From positions 499,480 through 563,479 of the forward strand of contig WSUB01000003.1 in NCBI GenBank assembly GCA_019633425.1: a stretch of DNA of 64,000 bases, read 5' to 3'. The position numbers and the translations under genes are program-made. How positions within the stretch are numbered: the first letter of the stretch is position 1; each line of letters begins with the position of its first letter. The stretch is from Tulasnella sp. 424 (taxonomy: Eukaryota; Basidiomycota; Agaricomycetes; Cantharellales; Tulasnellaceae). Below the pieces are notes generated by a model. It made no database searches, was not told where the DNA came from, and saw nothing but the letters and a program-made list of their open reading frames with translations. This document shows positions 1 to 10,172 of this stretch, piece after piece.

Positions 1-240
1 CCCTAAATGCCGCATGTCTGGTTTCAGGTTTCACCACAACGTGAAATCACATCCGCCACCTGTACAGTATGCCCCACGCTCTATGCATATGATAATTTTT
101 ATGTCCTGTTGTCAATTGCCCCATGTAGAGGCCAATCTCCAGGATTATTCTGTATGAGCTCGATCTTTTGAGCCTGCATCACGCCTTGTAACGCCCATCA
201 ATAATTGCAATGAAGTTGATGAGCAATGTATAAAGGCCTA
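1..240 (+). repeat. 3' tail of a fifth copy of the small membrane-protein repeat
   Basis: This stretch matches the region downstream of the small gene at 2711-3108 (about 3190-3430): same order of 'CCGC...TCTGGTTTC', 'TGCCCCAC', 'TGTCAATTG', 'GAGGCCAATCTCCAGG' and 'TATGAGCTCGATC' blocks. The coding part of this copy would lie to the left of the window. It continues directly into the duplicated 3' end of the TMEM198-like gene, so positions 1-918 as a whole are a diverged duplicate of about 3185-4015. Confidence 0.7.
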
Positions 241-483
241 GAGTGTGATGTCATGGCTAAGGTCGTAAGAGAAAGTTGTAACAAAGGGTCGTACAACAAG
301 CCAGGATGGAAAAGTGAGAGACAAGTCATTGCTAAGGTCGTAAGAGAAAGTCGTAACAGAGGGCCGTACAACAAGCCAGGATAGAAAAGCGAGAGACAAG
401 TCGAGTGGGGGGACCAGATGGAGAAGTAGAGAAAGGGGAGAGAGTGGGAAATAATAAGATTACTACTCAACTAAACGTCTACA

Positions 484-918
484 CCGAATACGCCAAGGGT
501 TGTCACCGCCTCGGCGCATGAAGATGACCCGTTGGTTTAAACTCTACACTGTCGCTCTAAGGTGCTCCTAGAATCCATCGTCAACCGCCAACGCCGGGGA
601 ACCACTTCCAGTACCACTATTTGTCGTAGCATCACTTTAAGGAACGTGGGGCGTACTTGGAACACTGGGATCGGCATCGGGAGTCGAAGGAGAAGCGGAG
701 GCCACGGATTCTCTTCGGGCGCGGTTGATACGCTCGTATGCTTTGATAAGCGACGGTGTTGCAGGCAAGGAAGTAGGCGTTGGAGGTGCCAAGCGTGACT
801 TCTGTTGAGAAGAGCTGGGGAGTACACGAGACGCGGAGGATGAAGCGCGACGCGAGAGCGGAGTTGGGCTCTCCGTCAACCTGAACGGGGCAGTCGAACC
901 GACCGAACCGTTGTCCTC
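484..918 (-). pseudogene. Truncated duplicate of the 3' end of the TMEM198-like gene
   Basis: The minus strand encodes a diverged version of the C-terminal tail of the gene at 3605-5760, sharing blocks such as DNGSVGSTAP, RLTESPTPLSR and AYERINRAR. Homology stops abruptly near 918, inside what is coding sequence in the parent (near 4015). The reading frame is broken towards the 3' end, and the membrane-spanning N-terminal half is absent. It is therefore a non-functional fragment. It carries with it the parent's downstream flank and the tail of the neighbouring small-gene copy, so the copy arose by DNA duplication, not by retrotransposition. Confidence 0.75.
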
Positions 919-1585
919 GTCCTCGATTACATCGATTCGTGCAGTAGCTTGAACGCTTAATAAATAGGATGGAGCGACTCCTAAGGGGTTAAAAGGCCAT
1001 GTTCTTCGGGAGGAGATTTCAACACGGCCAGTCTGGTGTGCAGTACCTACCAGGTGGTTAAGTTCGTCGACCGCTTTGTCAGACCCTCTCACGTGACAAG
1101 CTTACGGTCATCAGTGTAGCAGTATTCTTGCGGATATGGTAAGGTAGCGGAGCATTATCGACGCATTTGAGGTCCAACCCTGCCACGCTGGGGATGCTGC
1201 TGTGGTGGATGGGGATACGCGTGTGTTGGAGCGTGGGCTGCCTCAAGGCCCGAGCTGGTCCGCATGTTATAGAAACAAATTAGAACATGCTGAACACCTG
1301 AGCCCGATAATTGGTTTTAGTTCCGTGGGTACACGCGAATTAGTATTAGACGCGAAAGTTTGGTAAGGAGTTTGTCCTTTAAGCATTGTTTGAAATAACC
1401 TGTGAAATCATGGAGTGGATGGTGGCTGACCGGGATTGTAATTTATTCTCATGCCGAGCGGCCTGAGCATGGGGCATTTGAAGTGTCGATCGGCGATGGA
1501 CGAGTTCAATTATAAGCTCGCACACCTGACCGGGAGCTCGAGAATGATCGGACATCCGGACGTGCCCAAGGCAATTGCAAGTTCC
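919..1585. other. No recognisable gene
   Basis: Only short, unrelated open frames. I see no conserved motif, promoter-like TATA/CT arrangement or repeat here except that it leads into the inverted-repeat element that starts near 1586. Confidence 0.5.
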
Positions 1586-2162
1586 TTCAATGGATTATTC
1601 TATTTGGCAACCCTTCAGGTTTGCCAACCCGACCAACACCCCCTTCCGATCCTGCCGGTCGAGGCATATCGGAAAGAGACACTGTATCATCCTTTCAGAG
1701 GAGAATGTCATAATAAAATGCGATTTATTTATGCAAACACAAAAGTATCGGCACGTCAGGTGGGACTTGACTAGTCGCCCAGCCCCTGCACAACATTATG
1801 TCGCTGCTGCCGCCAGGGTTTCAGTCATCAGGCAACTACAGCCTGTGAGCAACACCTTACAAGAGCACGCTTCAATATTACTTTAGTAGTACAGAATGCC
1901 ATTGCTGACGGTTTGTTTTGTGTCTCATTGTTATGTGGTGGACCCTGACAGCGGCGACGACACAGACCTTGTTGCGGGCGACTCTCACCCGACAACATGC
2001 CGCCCGTGTTATGAAACCGCATTTTATTGTGTAATGGCAATTAAAGTAGCAATAGGGTACCATTCATGCAATGTCCTCTTCCGATATGCCTCTGCCGGGA
2101 GGATCGGAAGGGGGTGTTGGCAAACCCTGAGGGGTTGCCAAATAGAACAATCCTCCTTGAAG
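1586..2162. mobile_element. MITE-like element with long imperfect terminal inverted repeats
   Basis: About 100 bp at 1588-1690 reappears inverted at about 2060-2162. Shared blocks read inward from each end are 'TTCTATTTGGCAACCC', 'CACCCCCTTCCGATCCT' and 'GAGGCATATCGGAA'; a further block with 'AATAAAATGCG' is also inverted (about 1710-1730 and 2015-2035). The left arm has an extra 8 bp. The interior (about 370 bp) has no credible transposase, so it would be a non-autonomous DNA element. I could not define a confident target-site duplication, so the exact ends are approximate. Confidence 0.6.
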
Positions 2163-2296
2163 TCAAGTCTTCTCTCGATCGCCAGCGCAGTTTCAAGTCA
2201 TGCCGTCACTCGATCGTTAGCGCAGCTTCAAGTCAAGCTGTCTGCCGATCTTCAGCGCAAGCCTCAAGTCAAGCCTTCTCTCGATCGTCAGCGCAG
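2156..2296 (+). repeat. 35-bp tandem repeat, four units
   Basis: Four consecutive units, three of 35 bp and one of 36 bp, each of the form TTCAAGTCAAG...CTCGATCGTCAGCGCAG with a few substitutions. The first unit overlaps the right end of the inverted-repeat element, suggesting the array was built from the junction. It is open in one plus-strand frame only because the unit contains few stops; I do not regard it as coding. Confidence 0.85.
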
Positions 2297-2545
2297 GTGC
2301 ACCACGCGTTCGCGAGGCATACTCTTCGGCATCCCTCATTGGATGTAATCACGAGAGCACGGACACCGAGCACACAGGAGCGAGAGGTACCGCCCTGTGA
2401 CCAGAATCGAGGGGAAAGGCGGCGAGGATCGGCTAAACGGGGGACTCGGAGAGTCGACCCAACAATCCCCGCCAAACCCTCACAAACCGGGTTTCATTCT
2501 CCTCCAGACCCCTCCACCACATTATTACTTACACCTTCTCAGCCA

Positions 2546-2552
2546 TATAAAT
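2546..2552 (+). promoter_or_regulatory. TATA box of small membrane-protein gene, copy A
   Basis: TATAAAT lies about 160 bp upstream of the ATG at 2711, with CT-rich leader sequence between. The minus-strand copies B and D also have TATA elements (7338-7345 and 19105-19112) about 85 bp upstream of their ATGs. Confidence 0.5.
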
Positions 2553-2710
2553 GGGCCAGGTGATCTCCAGGAAAGCTGCCACCAGCTACCAACTTACTCT
2601 TTAATTTTACATCAATGTAAGCCTTTTCTCTCTACCGATCCCTCCACACAGGAACATCAGACAGCCTCTAATCTCTCAGAGGCGCGGATTACAGACTATT
2701 TCTACAAGTA

Positions 2711-3108
2711 ATGACACCGCTACTACAGCGCGTGTTCCATCTGTTCCGGTTCATGACTGCGAGAGGCAAGTCTGCATAGGCACGCCTTTCCTCCCCATCC
2801 CCGAATGACCTTGCCGTTGTTCCACGACAGATGAAGGACCTCCGCCCGCTGATCCCCTCGAGGGAGGACATAGACCGTCACGGCTCCCCCCTTGCCCCAT
2901 TTACAGCACCATCTTCGTTGGATTTGGCTCCCTTGCGCTCGTCGTCGTGCTTATTGCAACCTTTGGAGGGAAGACCAAGCTCCCGGCAAGCCCAGCGGCC
3001 CGGCCGGATGGCGATCAACCCAGTACCACGAATGTGGCATCAACTGGAAGGCGTCACTCAAGGGATCCGGCTGTAGAGGTCCAGAGAAGGGTCCAGAGCT
3101 TATTCTGA
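2711..3108 (+). CDS. Small secreted/single-pass membrane protein, copy A (110 aa)
   Basis: Unrecognised gene family present in several copies in this window. Exon 1 is 2711-2765 and exon 2 is 2831-3108. The only splicing that keeps the frame open uses a GC donor in otherwise perfect context (AGAG|GCAAGT) and the acceptor CGACAG. The GT two bases downstream would give an immediate stop. The protein begins MTPLLQRVFHLFRF, a probable signal peptide or anchor. It continues with a Pro-rich EGPPPAD segment, a hydrophobic membrane stretch containing SLALVVVLIATFGG (about residues 46-62), and a polar basic tail of about 45 residues ending VQRRVQSLF. Copies B and D on the opposite strand share the architecture and the motifs SLALVV, FGG, RHS.D..V.VQR. 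No homologue known to me; a host gene amplified with its flanks or a passenger of a repeat are both possible. Confidence 0.6.
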
Positions 3109-3604
3109 TCTCTCGAAGTACCCCCTTGTCGTTCGAAACGTTATTCACCAGCGCTCACTTCCATCCCGCTTCCAGGTCACAAGCTATCGCCCTAGATGCC
3201 GCGTCTGGTCTCTCCAAAAAGTGACACCACACCCGCCATTTTTATGCCCCACATTCTATGATAATAATTTAACTTCCTGCTGTCAATTGTCCCACACGGA
3301 GGCCAATCTCCAGGGGTTTTCTCTGTATGAGCTCGATCTTAATGCATGCACCACGTCCTTTTACGCCCTGTAACGCTAACCAATGATCGCAATGAAGTTG
3401 ATGAACACAAAAGCCTGGAGTGTGATGTCATTGCTAAGGTCGTAAGAAAAGGTCGTAACAGTGGGTCGTACAACAAGCCAGGATAGAAAAGCGAGAGACA
3501 AGTCGAGTGGAGGGACCAGATGGAGAAATACAGAAAGGGGAGAGAGTGGGAAATAATAAGATTACTACTCAACTAAACGTCCAAATGGGAAAAGCCAAGG
3601 GTTG

Positions 3605-5760
3605 TCACCGCCTCGGGGTATGAGGATGGCCCGTTGGTTTAAACTCTGCAGCTTTCGCCCTAAGGTGCTCCCAGAATCCATCATCAATCGCCAACGCCGG
3701 GGAACCGCTTCCAATACCACTATTCGTCATAGAATCACTTTGAGGGACTTGGGGCGTGCCTGGGATGATGGGATTGGCATTGGGAGTCGAAGGAGAAGCG
3801 GAGGCTACGGATTCTCCTCGGGCGCGGTTGATACGCTCGTAGGCTCTGATCAGCGAAGGGGTCGCAGGCAAGGAATTGGGCGTTGGAGGTGCCAATCGCG
3901 ACTGCTGTTGAGAAGAGTTGGCGGGTCCACGAGATGCGGAGGATGAAGCGTTACGCGAGAGCGGAGTTGGGCTCTCCGTCAGCCTGAGCGGGGCAGTCGA
4001 ACCGACCGAACCGTTGTCCAACTCGCGCTCGGGTTCCTTTCCTTTAAGACTGGCCCTCCTCTGCACCTCTTCTTCGTGCTTCTTCAAGAACCCTGGCTTC
4101 CAGCCGGGACTATTCCGCTGCTTCTCCCTCTCCTTCTCCTCTTTAACAATCGCCGCAGCTGCGCTCGTCACGTCCACTTCAACGTCCGAATAATCCTCAA
4201 CCCCTCCATTCGGCTTGAACTTTGGCGGAGGTGTGAGACCACCAATGTCTCCAGGAGTCTGAGGTACCAACGTCGTCGCAGCGGAATTGGCGGTCGAAGT
4301 CCGCTTCATCAACCACGGCTTGAACTTTGGAGGTCCGGCAGTGTCGTCATCGCTCGAGTCTGAATCGCTCGTATCGGAAAGAATTCCTCCCTTCAACGCC
4401 GACCGAGTTTTACCCTTCTTCGACAACATCGTGGGTTTTCGATTTGCCGTGAAAGGATACGGACGGAATGAAGGTGGAGGTGTTCCTGTAAAGGCCTTTT
4501 CGAGTTCTTCTCCGGTGTGCAGTTTGGCGGAAGTTGGGAGGAGGTGAGAGTCTGGCGGGAAGAGGATATCTCGATCCGAAGCTGAACGTCTCTTGAACAA
4601 ATGCCCTTTGAAGAGCCGAGCCCAGAACGACTCGTAAGGCTGGAATTTTCCCGCGCGGTCGGAGCTGAAGGGAACCGACTGGCTGTATTTGGCGAGATAG
4701 GCGTCCCATTCCTTTCGAGAGAGCGCGAACCCGACGTCAGCATTAATTAACGATAACGTCTTGGTCCAAACCACCCTCACCTTGTCTGGATTTTCGCCCA
4801 ACTTGAGCTTACACAGCCAATCTACAGCAGCTCCGGCTACAGCAAGCACGCAAAGCGCAGCGCTTAGTCCCTTTTCATGTGAATCCCTGTTCCCCACATA
4901 TGGAGAGATGGCCAGGGTGAGCCAGGGGCTTGTCCAGCTAGGTACCTTGGTGAAGAGAGCGATCGAGATGACGATTCCTGCGCTTCCGGTGAGAGCCGAG
5001 CAGGTTCTGAGAGTCGAGTGGCGGATGACGGTATGCGGGACGAGTGTGCCGAAAATGAGGAGGGGAGCGAGGATGGCGTAGACGATGAGTCGGGGTAGGA
5101 GGGAGTGAGGGAGGAAAATGATGTTGATTAATGAGCAGAAAGATGCACTGGGGTAAGGTAAACGGCGTTGGTTAGCACCCTGAATGATGCCCAATTAATG
5201 GTGAACACATACCTGGCGACCAAAGCGAAGAATATCGAGGCCGCTATCCTCCATCTCCCTCCGAGAAACGCGAACAGACCGGAAACCAGAAGCCAGATAA
5301 CGAGGAACTGGAGTCCGGATAAAGAGAGGTTAGACTTGTTCAGGATAAGGAGCGCTAAATAGGTCGTCAAGTGCACTGTACGTCATCATGACACGCAATT
5401 AGCCTCTCAGCTTCTCGACGAGACGAGGGCACGATGTCACGCACATCCACATAACCATCCAGCCGCAAGTCCACCCAAGCCTCCTTCAAGCCTCCACCAC
5501 GGCCGTCGATCATTGAATATGGGCGTCTTTTCGATTGGCGCGAAGGTCCGGGTACGATCGAGCGTTAGGAAGGCACCCAGGAAGTTGACTTTGATCGACA
5601 GAAGAAGAAGAGGTATTGCGTATGGTAGGACATATCCACTTGGCAGGATGTCGGGTACTAGTTGTTTTGGGGGTTAGAATGTCAGCGGTCCCGCCCATCC
5701 ACGTGCCTTCGACCAGGACGTACGAGTGAGGGCTGTATCGGCGGTGACTGAGGTCGGCAT
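3605..5760 (-). CDS. DUF4203 / TMEM198-like multi-pass membrane protein (about 651 aa)
   Basis: Four exons on the minus strand: 5760-5724, 5657-5445, 5375-5213 and 5147-3605, with canonical GT-AG introns and consistent phases. The N-terminal half has a run of hydrophobic helices. They start LPYAIPLLLLSI and continue through FLVIWLLVSGLFAFLGGRW, IAASIFFALVAR, RLIVYAILAPLLIFG and SAGIVISIALF; this order and the GGRWR turn resemble the fungal TM7S3/TM198-like (DUF4203) domain. The C-terminal half (about 400 residues) is cytosolic-looking and disordered: acidic Ser runs (DTSDSDSSDDD), FKPW repeats, a basic coiled stretch (KEEKEREKQR) and a Ser/Thr/Pro tail. Function in fungi is not established; membrane trafficking or Wnt-like roles known for animal TMEM198 should not be transferred. 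Both its ends occur as separate truncated duplicates (484-918 and 11190-11730). It is convergent with small gene A. Confidence 0.7.
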
Positions 5761-6340
5761 TGGCGGGAATAGTTTTCGAGGTTGGTAGTCGTTACAGTGG
5801 AGTCGTTACAAAGAGTCGTTATTGGTGTTACAACAAGGGAGGTCGAGAAGAGAGTGCAAGTACACGAGGCGAAATGATGCGATTAGCCGCCAGACTTGGG
5901 GGGATGACCGAGAGGGAGTTGATCAATCTAGTCGGCGGGTGTAGAGAGACGAACCAAGACCTTCAGCCAAAAGAGTGAGGCGAAGGCTTGTCGTCCTTAG
6001 CGTGCACTGGGCGGGGAGGGACGGTGGTGGTGGTGATGGGGTGATGCTGAAGAGAGGGGATAAGGAAGAAGCCGTGGTCTGGATGCTAACGGAGAAGGAC
6101 GGAGATAAATTCAAACCTGCCCCTATTTTCTATGAACGGGGTCTGTCATTGAACTATATAATACAGGTTATCTGGTTTGGATGCTAACTAGTTGACATTA
6201 GTCTGAGGATGGCAGTCCAACAGTAGATTTTTTTCGTTTCATTGCATTGTATCATACAGGTGTGCCGGCGGTTGAGGCGTTGAATAAATGTCGACACGAG
6301 ACCCAGTGACACGCGACCTCTGGAAGCTGGGAAGAACTTT
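5761..6340. repeat. Upstream flank of the TMEM198-like gene, duplicated at 11.2-11.7 kb
   Basis: Probable promoter and 5' region of the minus-strand gene. About 540 bp from the start codon outwards (5745-6290) is repeated in the same orientation at 11190-11730, with blocks such as 'TGACCGAGAGGGAGTTGATC', 'GCGTGCACTGGGCGGGGA' and 'AACGGAGAAGGACGGAGATA'. No separate gene is evident in it. Confidence 0.65.
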
Positions 6341-6864
6341 AGGCCTACGAGTTCTCTCGTGCCTCTAGGCGGTGACGACGCTTGGCTTTCTATGTGGACG
6401 TTTCTTTGACTAGTAACCCCATCATTTCTCACTCCCACCCTCCCACCTTTTCTCTTCTTATCTTTCTGGTTCTTCCATTCGTCTCGTCTCACTTTTCTCC
6501 ATTGGCTGGTTGTGCGACCTTCGGTTATAATGGCCTCAGCAATTAAATCACACTCTAGGCTCTTCGTTTATCAATTCCTAATTACATTCGGCCGCCGTTA
6601 CAGGAAGCACAGGGATGTGATGCAGGCATAGATCGAGCTCATACTAAATACTCCTGAAGATTGGCCTTCATGCGGGACAATCGACAACAGGGACTGAGAT
6701 CATCATAGAACACGAGGCATAAAAGATGGCGGGTGTAGTGTCACTTCGTGGCGAGACCAGACGCGGCATCTAGGGCGATAGCTTGTGGCTTGGAAGTAGG
6801 ATGGATGTGAGCGCTGGTGGAAGACGTTTCGAACAACCAGAGAGATACCTCAAAAGAATCAGAA

Positions 6865-7254
6865 TCAGCTCCGGTCCCTTCTTTGAACCTTTACAACCGT
6901 ATCGTTTGAGTGGCGCGTTCCAGTCGATGTTGCAGCCGCGGTGTGTTTATCGCCCTTTGGCCGGCGCGCCGAGCTTGCCAGGAGCTCGGTTGCCCCACCA
7001 AAGGCTGCAATAAGCACCACAACGAGCGCAAGGGAAATGACTCCAACTATAATGGTGTTGTAGATGGAGCAAAGGGAAAGCAACGTGGGTCGCAGTCCCG
7101 CCTGGGGGCAATCAGTGGGCGCAGGTCCTTCAGCTGTAGCGGAACAACGGTGAGCTCGCCAATGGGGCATGGGGAGAGAAGGTGCTCACTTGCCTCTCGC
7201 AACCACGACCTGGAACAGACGGAACAAGCATATGGATCGTAGTAGCAGTGTCAT
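6865..7254 (-). CDS. Small secreted/single-pass membrane protein, copy B (109 aa)
   Basis: Exons 7254-7194 and 7133-6865 with a 60-nt intron using a GC donor (AGAG|GCAAGTGAGC) and acceptor GCTACAG. N-terminus MTLLLRSICLFRLFQVVVARA looks like a cleavable signal peptide with a possible cut after ARA. It is followed by EGPAPTD, then a membrane helix around NTIIVGVISLALVVVLIAAF and the tail FGGATELLASSARR...KVQRRDRS. The signal/helix/basic-tail plan is kept in copies A and D despite many substitutions, which argues against free decay. An upstream ATG in another frame (near 7315) starts an open frame that overlaps exon 1, so leaky scanning would be needed; this lowers confidence in the start. Confidence 0.6.
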
Positions 7255-7337
7255 GACTTGCAGAAGTAATCCGTAATCCCCTTTTCTGAGAGATTAGAGG
7301 TCGTTTGATGTTCATGAGTTGGGAGGGGGGGGGGCAG

Positions 7338-7345
7338 TTTATATA
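7338..7345 (-). promoter_or_regulatory. TATA box of small-gene copy B
   Basis: TATATAAA on the minus strand about 85 bp upstream of the ATG at 7254; followed by a C-run. Position matches the TATA of copy D relative to its ATG. Confidence 0.5.
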
Positions 7346-7382
7346 TGTTGCCATTTGGTCTTCCAAGAGAGGGTAAGAAATG

Positions 7383-8195
7383 TTAGTTATAGCGGTGTCG
7401 CGCGTGTCGTTTTTGTGGGGTTTGGGCCGTTGGGCACCTCGCCAGCCTCTTGCCTACCAAATACGCACAGAGTTTCTGTCCGATATCTTGGGTTCGTGAG
7501 TCGAGCGAGGGGATAATAAAGAAATGTTGGTCATAGCGGTGTTGCGTGTGTCGTTTTTTGCGGGGTTGGGCACCTCGCAAGCCTCTTGCCAACCAAAATA
7601 CGCAGAGTCTCTGCCCGATATCTTGGGTTCGTGCGTCGAGCTCGGGGAAAATAAAGAAATGTTGGCCATAGCGGTGTTGCGTGTGTCGTTTTTTAATTTT
7701 GCGGGGTTGGGCACCTTGCAAGCCTCTTGCCTACCAAATACGCACAGAGTCTCTGTCCGATATCCTGGGTTCGTGAGTCGAGCGAGGGGAAAATAAAGAA
7801 ATGTTGGTCATAGCGGTGTTGCGTGTGTCGTTTTTTTGCGGGGTTGGGCACCTCGCAAGCCTCTTGCCAACCAAAATACGCAGAGTACTAGTCTCTGCCC
7901 GATATCTTGGGTACGTGCGTCGAGCTAGGGGAAAATAAAGAAATGTCAGTCATAGCGGTGTTGCGTGTGTCGTTTTTTTAATTTTGCGGGGTTGGGCACC
8001 TCGCAAGCCTCTTGCCTACCAAATACGCACGAGGGGAAAATAAAGAAATGTTGATCATAGCGGTGTCGCGTGTGTCGTTTTTTGTGGGTTGGGCCTGGTT
8101 GGACATGTACACCTCGTAAGCCTCTTGCCTAACGCACAGAGTCTCTGTCCGATATCTTGGGTCCGTGCGTCGAACGAGGGAAAAATTCCCGCTAC
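7383..8195 (+). repeat. Minisatellite of about 140-bp units with two-unit higher-order structure
   Basis: Six units, each with GCGGTGTTGCGTGTGTCGTTTTT, GGGTTGGGCACCTCGCAAGCCTC and GATATCTTGGGTTCGTG landmarks (unit starts near 7391, 7535, 7669, 7814, 7958, 8058). Units alternate between two types: type 1 has 'CTACCAAATACGCACAGAG' and 'GTGAGTCGAGCGAGG', type 2 has 'CAACCAAAATACGCAGAG' and 'GTGCGTCGAGCT'. This gives a dimer period of about 279-289 bp. Unit 5 has an internal deletion. It abuts the promoter of small-gene copy B. Long minus-strand open frames across it are artefacts of the repeat. Confidence 0.9.
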
Positions 8196-8462
8196 CTTGG
8201 TAGTGGGTTTTTGTAGGGTTGAGCCGATTTTCGAAAAACATTAAGAGAATGACCCTCTACATTGTGGGGCTGACTCAGCAGCTGGGTTCGAATTATCGAT
8301 CGCGGCGTTTGAATTATCGATGGGCGGCTGAGTTTCCGACGTCACACTCCGTCATCGAGAGCTTGAGCTCTATCTCCATCCCTTTCTCCGTTTACTCTTG
8401 CTCTGGCGACGCTCAAGCTACTCAACCGCTTTCGTCATCCTTCTTGTATACGACTTGCTAGG

Positions 8463-10006
8463 ATGAGACGAGTTCATCGCCAATGCGTTGATTGTACGCT
8501 GTTCCGCTGAGGTCTTCGCTTCGGTTACCTTACTTCATCCGCTTTTTTTTCAGGTGAGAGCTTGGATAACGACGATACCGCCTGCCGAGGTGCGCACAAG
8601 CCTTACCTTCCCGCTGATTGTCAGTTCTACATGCTCCGGGATGATACTGAGGAATACCGTATTGATTGGAGCTGTGGTAAGCCCGATTTCATTCTGGAAC
8701 TGCCGAACAGCTGCTGATCATTCCCAAGAGGACTTGTTGACGTGGACAGTCGCCCGCGTCATGGCGCTCTGCAGCGCGCCTCCCGTAGCTGCAGAAACAA
8801 AAACAGACACAGAAACGTACAAAACAGAAAGTGCTCTCTCTGGTCTCGCGGACTCGACGCCGGGTTGCTTTGTTCTCGATCGCGACCCCGAGCTATCCGA
8901 TCGCGACATGTTTGAAGTAGTGACTACTGTAAATACGACTGAGCCCAATAGTTTGGTAATCAACTCTACGTGTCCCACTCTCGAGACGGAGCTTGGTGAA
9001 AGCCCTCGCGCATCATCGCCATCCCTCCTTTCCGTGCCGACCTTAAACGTCGAGCCTAGTAACCCCTTGCCGTTCCAGAGCACATCACTGTATGAGGGAG
9101 TGTCGGGCAGTAGTACAGCTTGTGTAAGTAACGGCGTGCGGACAGTGTTTCAGGATCTCGTCGACACCCGTGGCCTCTATCACACCTTTCACGGTCTCGC
9201 ATGGCTTTGGACACTCACCTCTCAAGACGGTGTCACCAAACGTTGAGATTGCTAACCGGCGAAAAGCTATAATTCGGCACTGGCCAGTGTTTCGACTTTG
9301 CGGCTGTATGGTCTCGTTTTGGAGATGGCACCGAGCCCGGTGGATGCTCTTTTGTTGCAAATGGTTCATCTAGTGCCGAGGAATTGAGTGATGCGCTGTT
9401 AGGTATCATCATAAACAGCACCGTTCAAGAGATCAGCAATGCCAACATGAAGTTTATTGCTCTCTCTACATGGGTTTCTGCAACGAGTCTGTCAAGTCTC
9501 GAAAGGCTTTACTTGACAGCTTTCATATTTACAGGGCAAAGGCTACCATTTCGGATTCTCGTATTGACTTGGATGATACTGATGGGCTGAGACGTCCGGC
9601 CCCCGCTTCTTTTGCCGCAATGCATGGTATCGACGTGTCGAACATGAAAGTTGAAGTTATGAAGGCAACGCTCTGGACTCATCTGATGGACGGCTCGTGT
9701 CTAGATCAGCGGCACCATGTAGGCTGTGAGACCTTGGTTGCGGACGAGATCAACGCGGCTAGTAATGCATCTACCAATGGAGACAAGACGCTCCAACTGC
9801 AAATCTGCATCTTGGAACGAGCTGTATCCCAGCTGTCTAAATCTGGCCTGATACGGGCATTGAGCGCAAGAAACGTACATTACAAGGAAGGATGCTCTAT
9901 AAGAGGTCTGCGAAAACTACTGAAGAGTCGTATCTTATGTTTGAAGACGGGCAAACGTACTCCTCGCCAGGTGACTCAGAAAGCGACCGTTCGTACTGTG
10001 TCCTGA
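8463..10006 (+). CDS. Unrecognised multi-exon coding region, possibly decaying
   Basis: Several stretches look protein-like, and some splice. A first exon starting MRRVHRQCVD (8463) joins by a canonical GTACGC...TTTTTTTTCAG intron to a Cys-containing exon (ESLDNDDTACRGAHKP, FYMLRDDTEEYRIDWSC) that ends at a GTAAGC donor near 8676. A second stretch (about 8760-9126) is acidic and Ser/Thr-rich and ends at a GTAAGT donor. A third (about 9270-9410) reads GTGQCFDFAAVWSRF but is one base out of frame with the preceding stretch. The last (about 9500-10006) contains HGIDVSNMKVEVMKATLW and SIRGLRKLLKSR, loosely SAP-motif-like. The frame jump without an obvious intron suggests a pseudogene or an intron I cannot place. 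Family unknown; a domesticated transposon gene is possible but not shown. Confidence 0.35.
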
Positions 10007-10084
10007 AATGATAGCCCACAAAATGCTGAAACAGACTTTCCTCAAGGTAGCGGGCCCTGCCGGCTTGCACGGCCCTGTTAGCTT

Positions 10085-10172
10085 TATAAATTACAGCGGT
10101 GTTGCGTGTGTCAAGGGGTTTTAAATTTTGTGGGGTTGCGCCTTTCAGCCGCCTTTTGCTTACCAAATACCC
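10085..10172 (+). repeat. Solitary diverged minisatellite unit
   Basis: Contains GCGGTGTTGCGTGTGTC, a GGGGTTGCGCC block and CTTACCAAATACCCAC, matching one unit of the array at 7383-8195 but separated from it by about 1.9 kb containing the unrecognised coding region. Confidence 0.7.

Larger units (their letters stand above)
6345..7375 (-). repeat. Repeat block carrying small-gene copy B
   Basis: About 1 kb that recurs in direct orientation at 17076-17945. The shared part starts at 'GAGTT(C/T)TCTCGTGCC', runs through 'TTTCTTTGACTAGTA', the 3' flank and coding region of the small gene, and ends at the TATA region and 'CCAAGAGAGGGT'. The 3' flank half also recurs, inverted relative to here, near 3110-3420 and at 1-240. 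Confidence 0.8.

Noticed and set aside
1..12. Telomere-like CCCTAA at the window start
   Set aside because: Only a single CCCTAA is present; it is simply the homologue of CCCTAGATGCCGC near 3189.
7383..8195. Possible CRISPR array
   Set aside because: Units of about 140 bp are repeated along their whole length with no unique spacers, and the genome is fungal.
7383..8241. Minus-strand open frames of 86-112 codons across the minisatellite
   Set aside because: Their sequence repeats with the DNA unit period and they end where the array ends; repeat artefacts.
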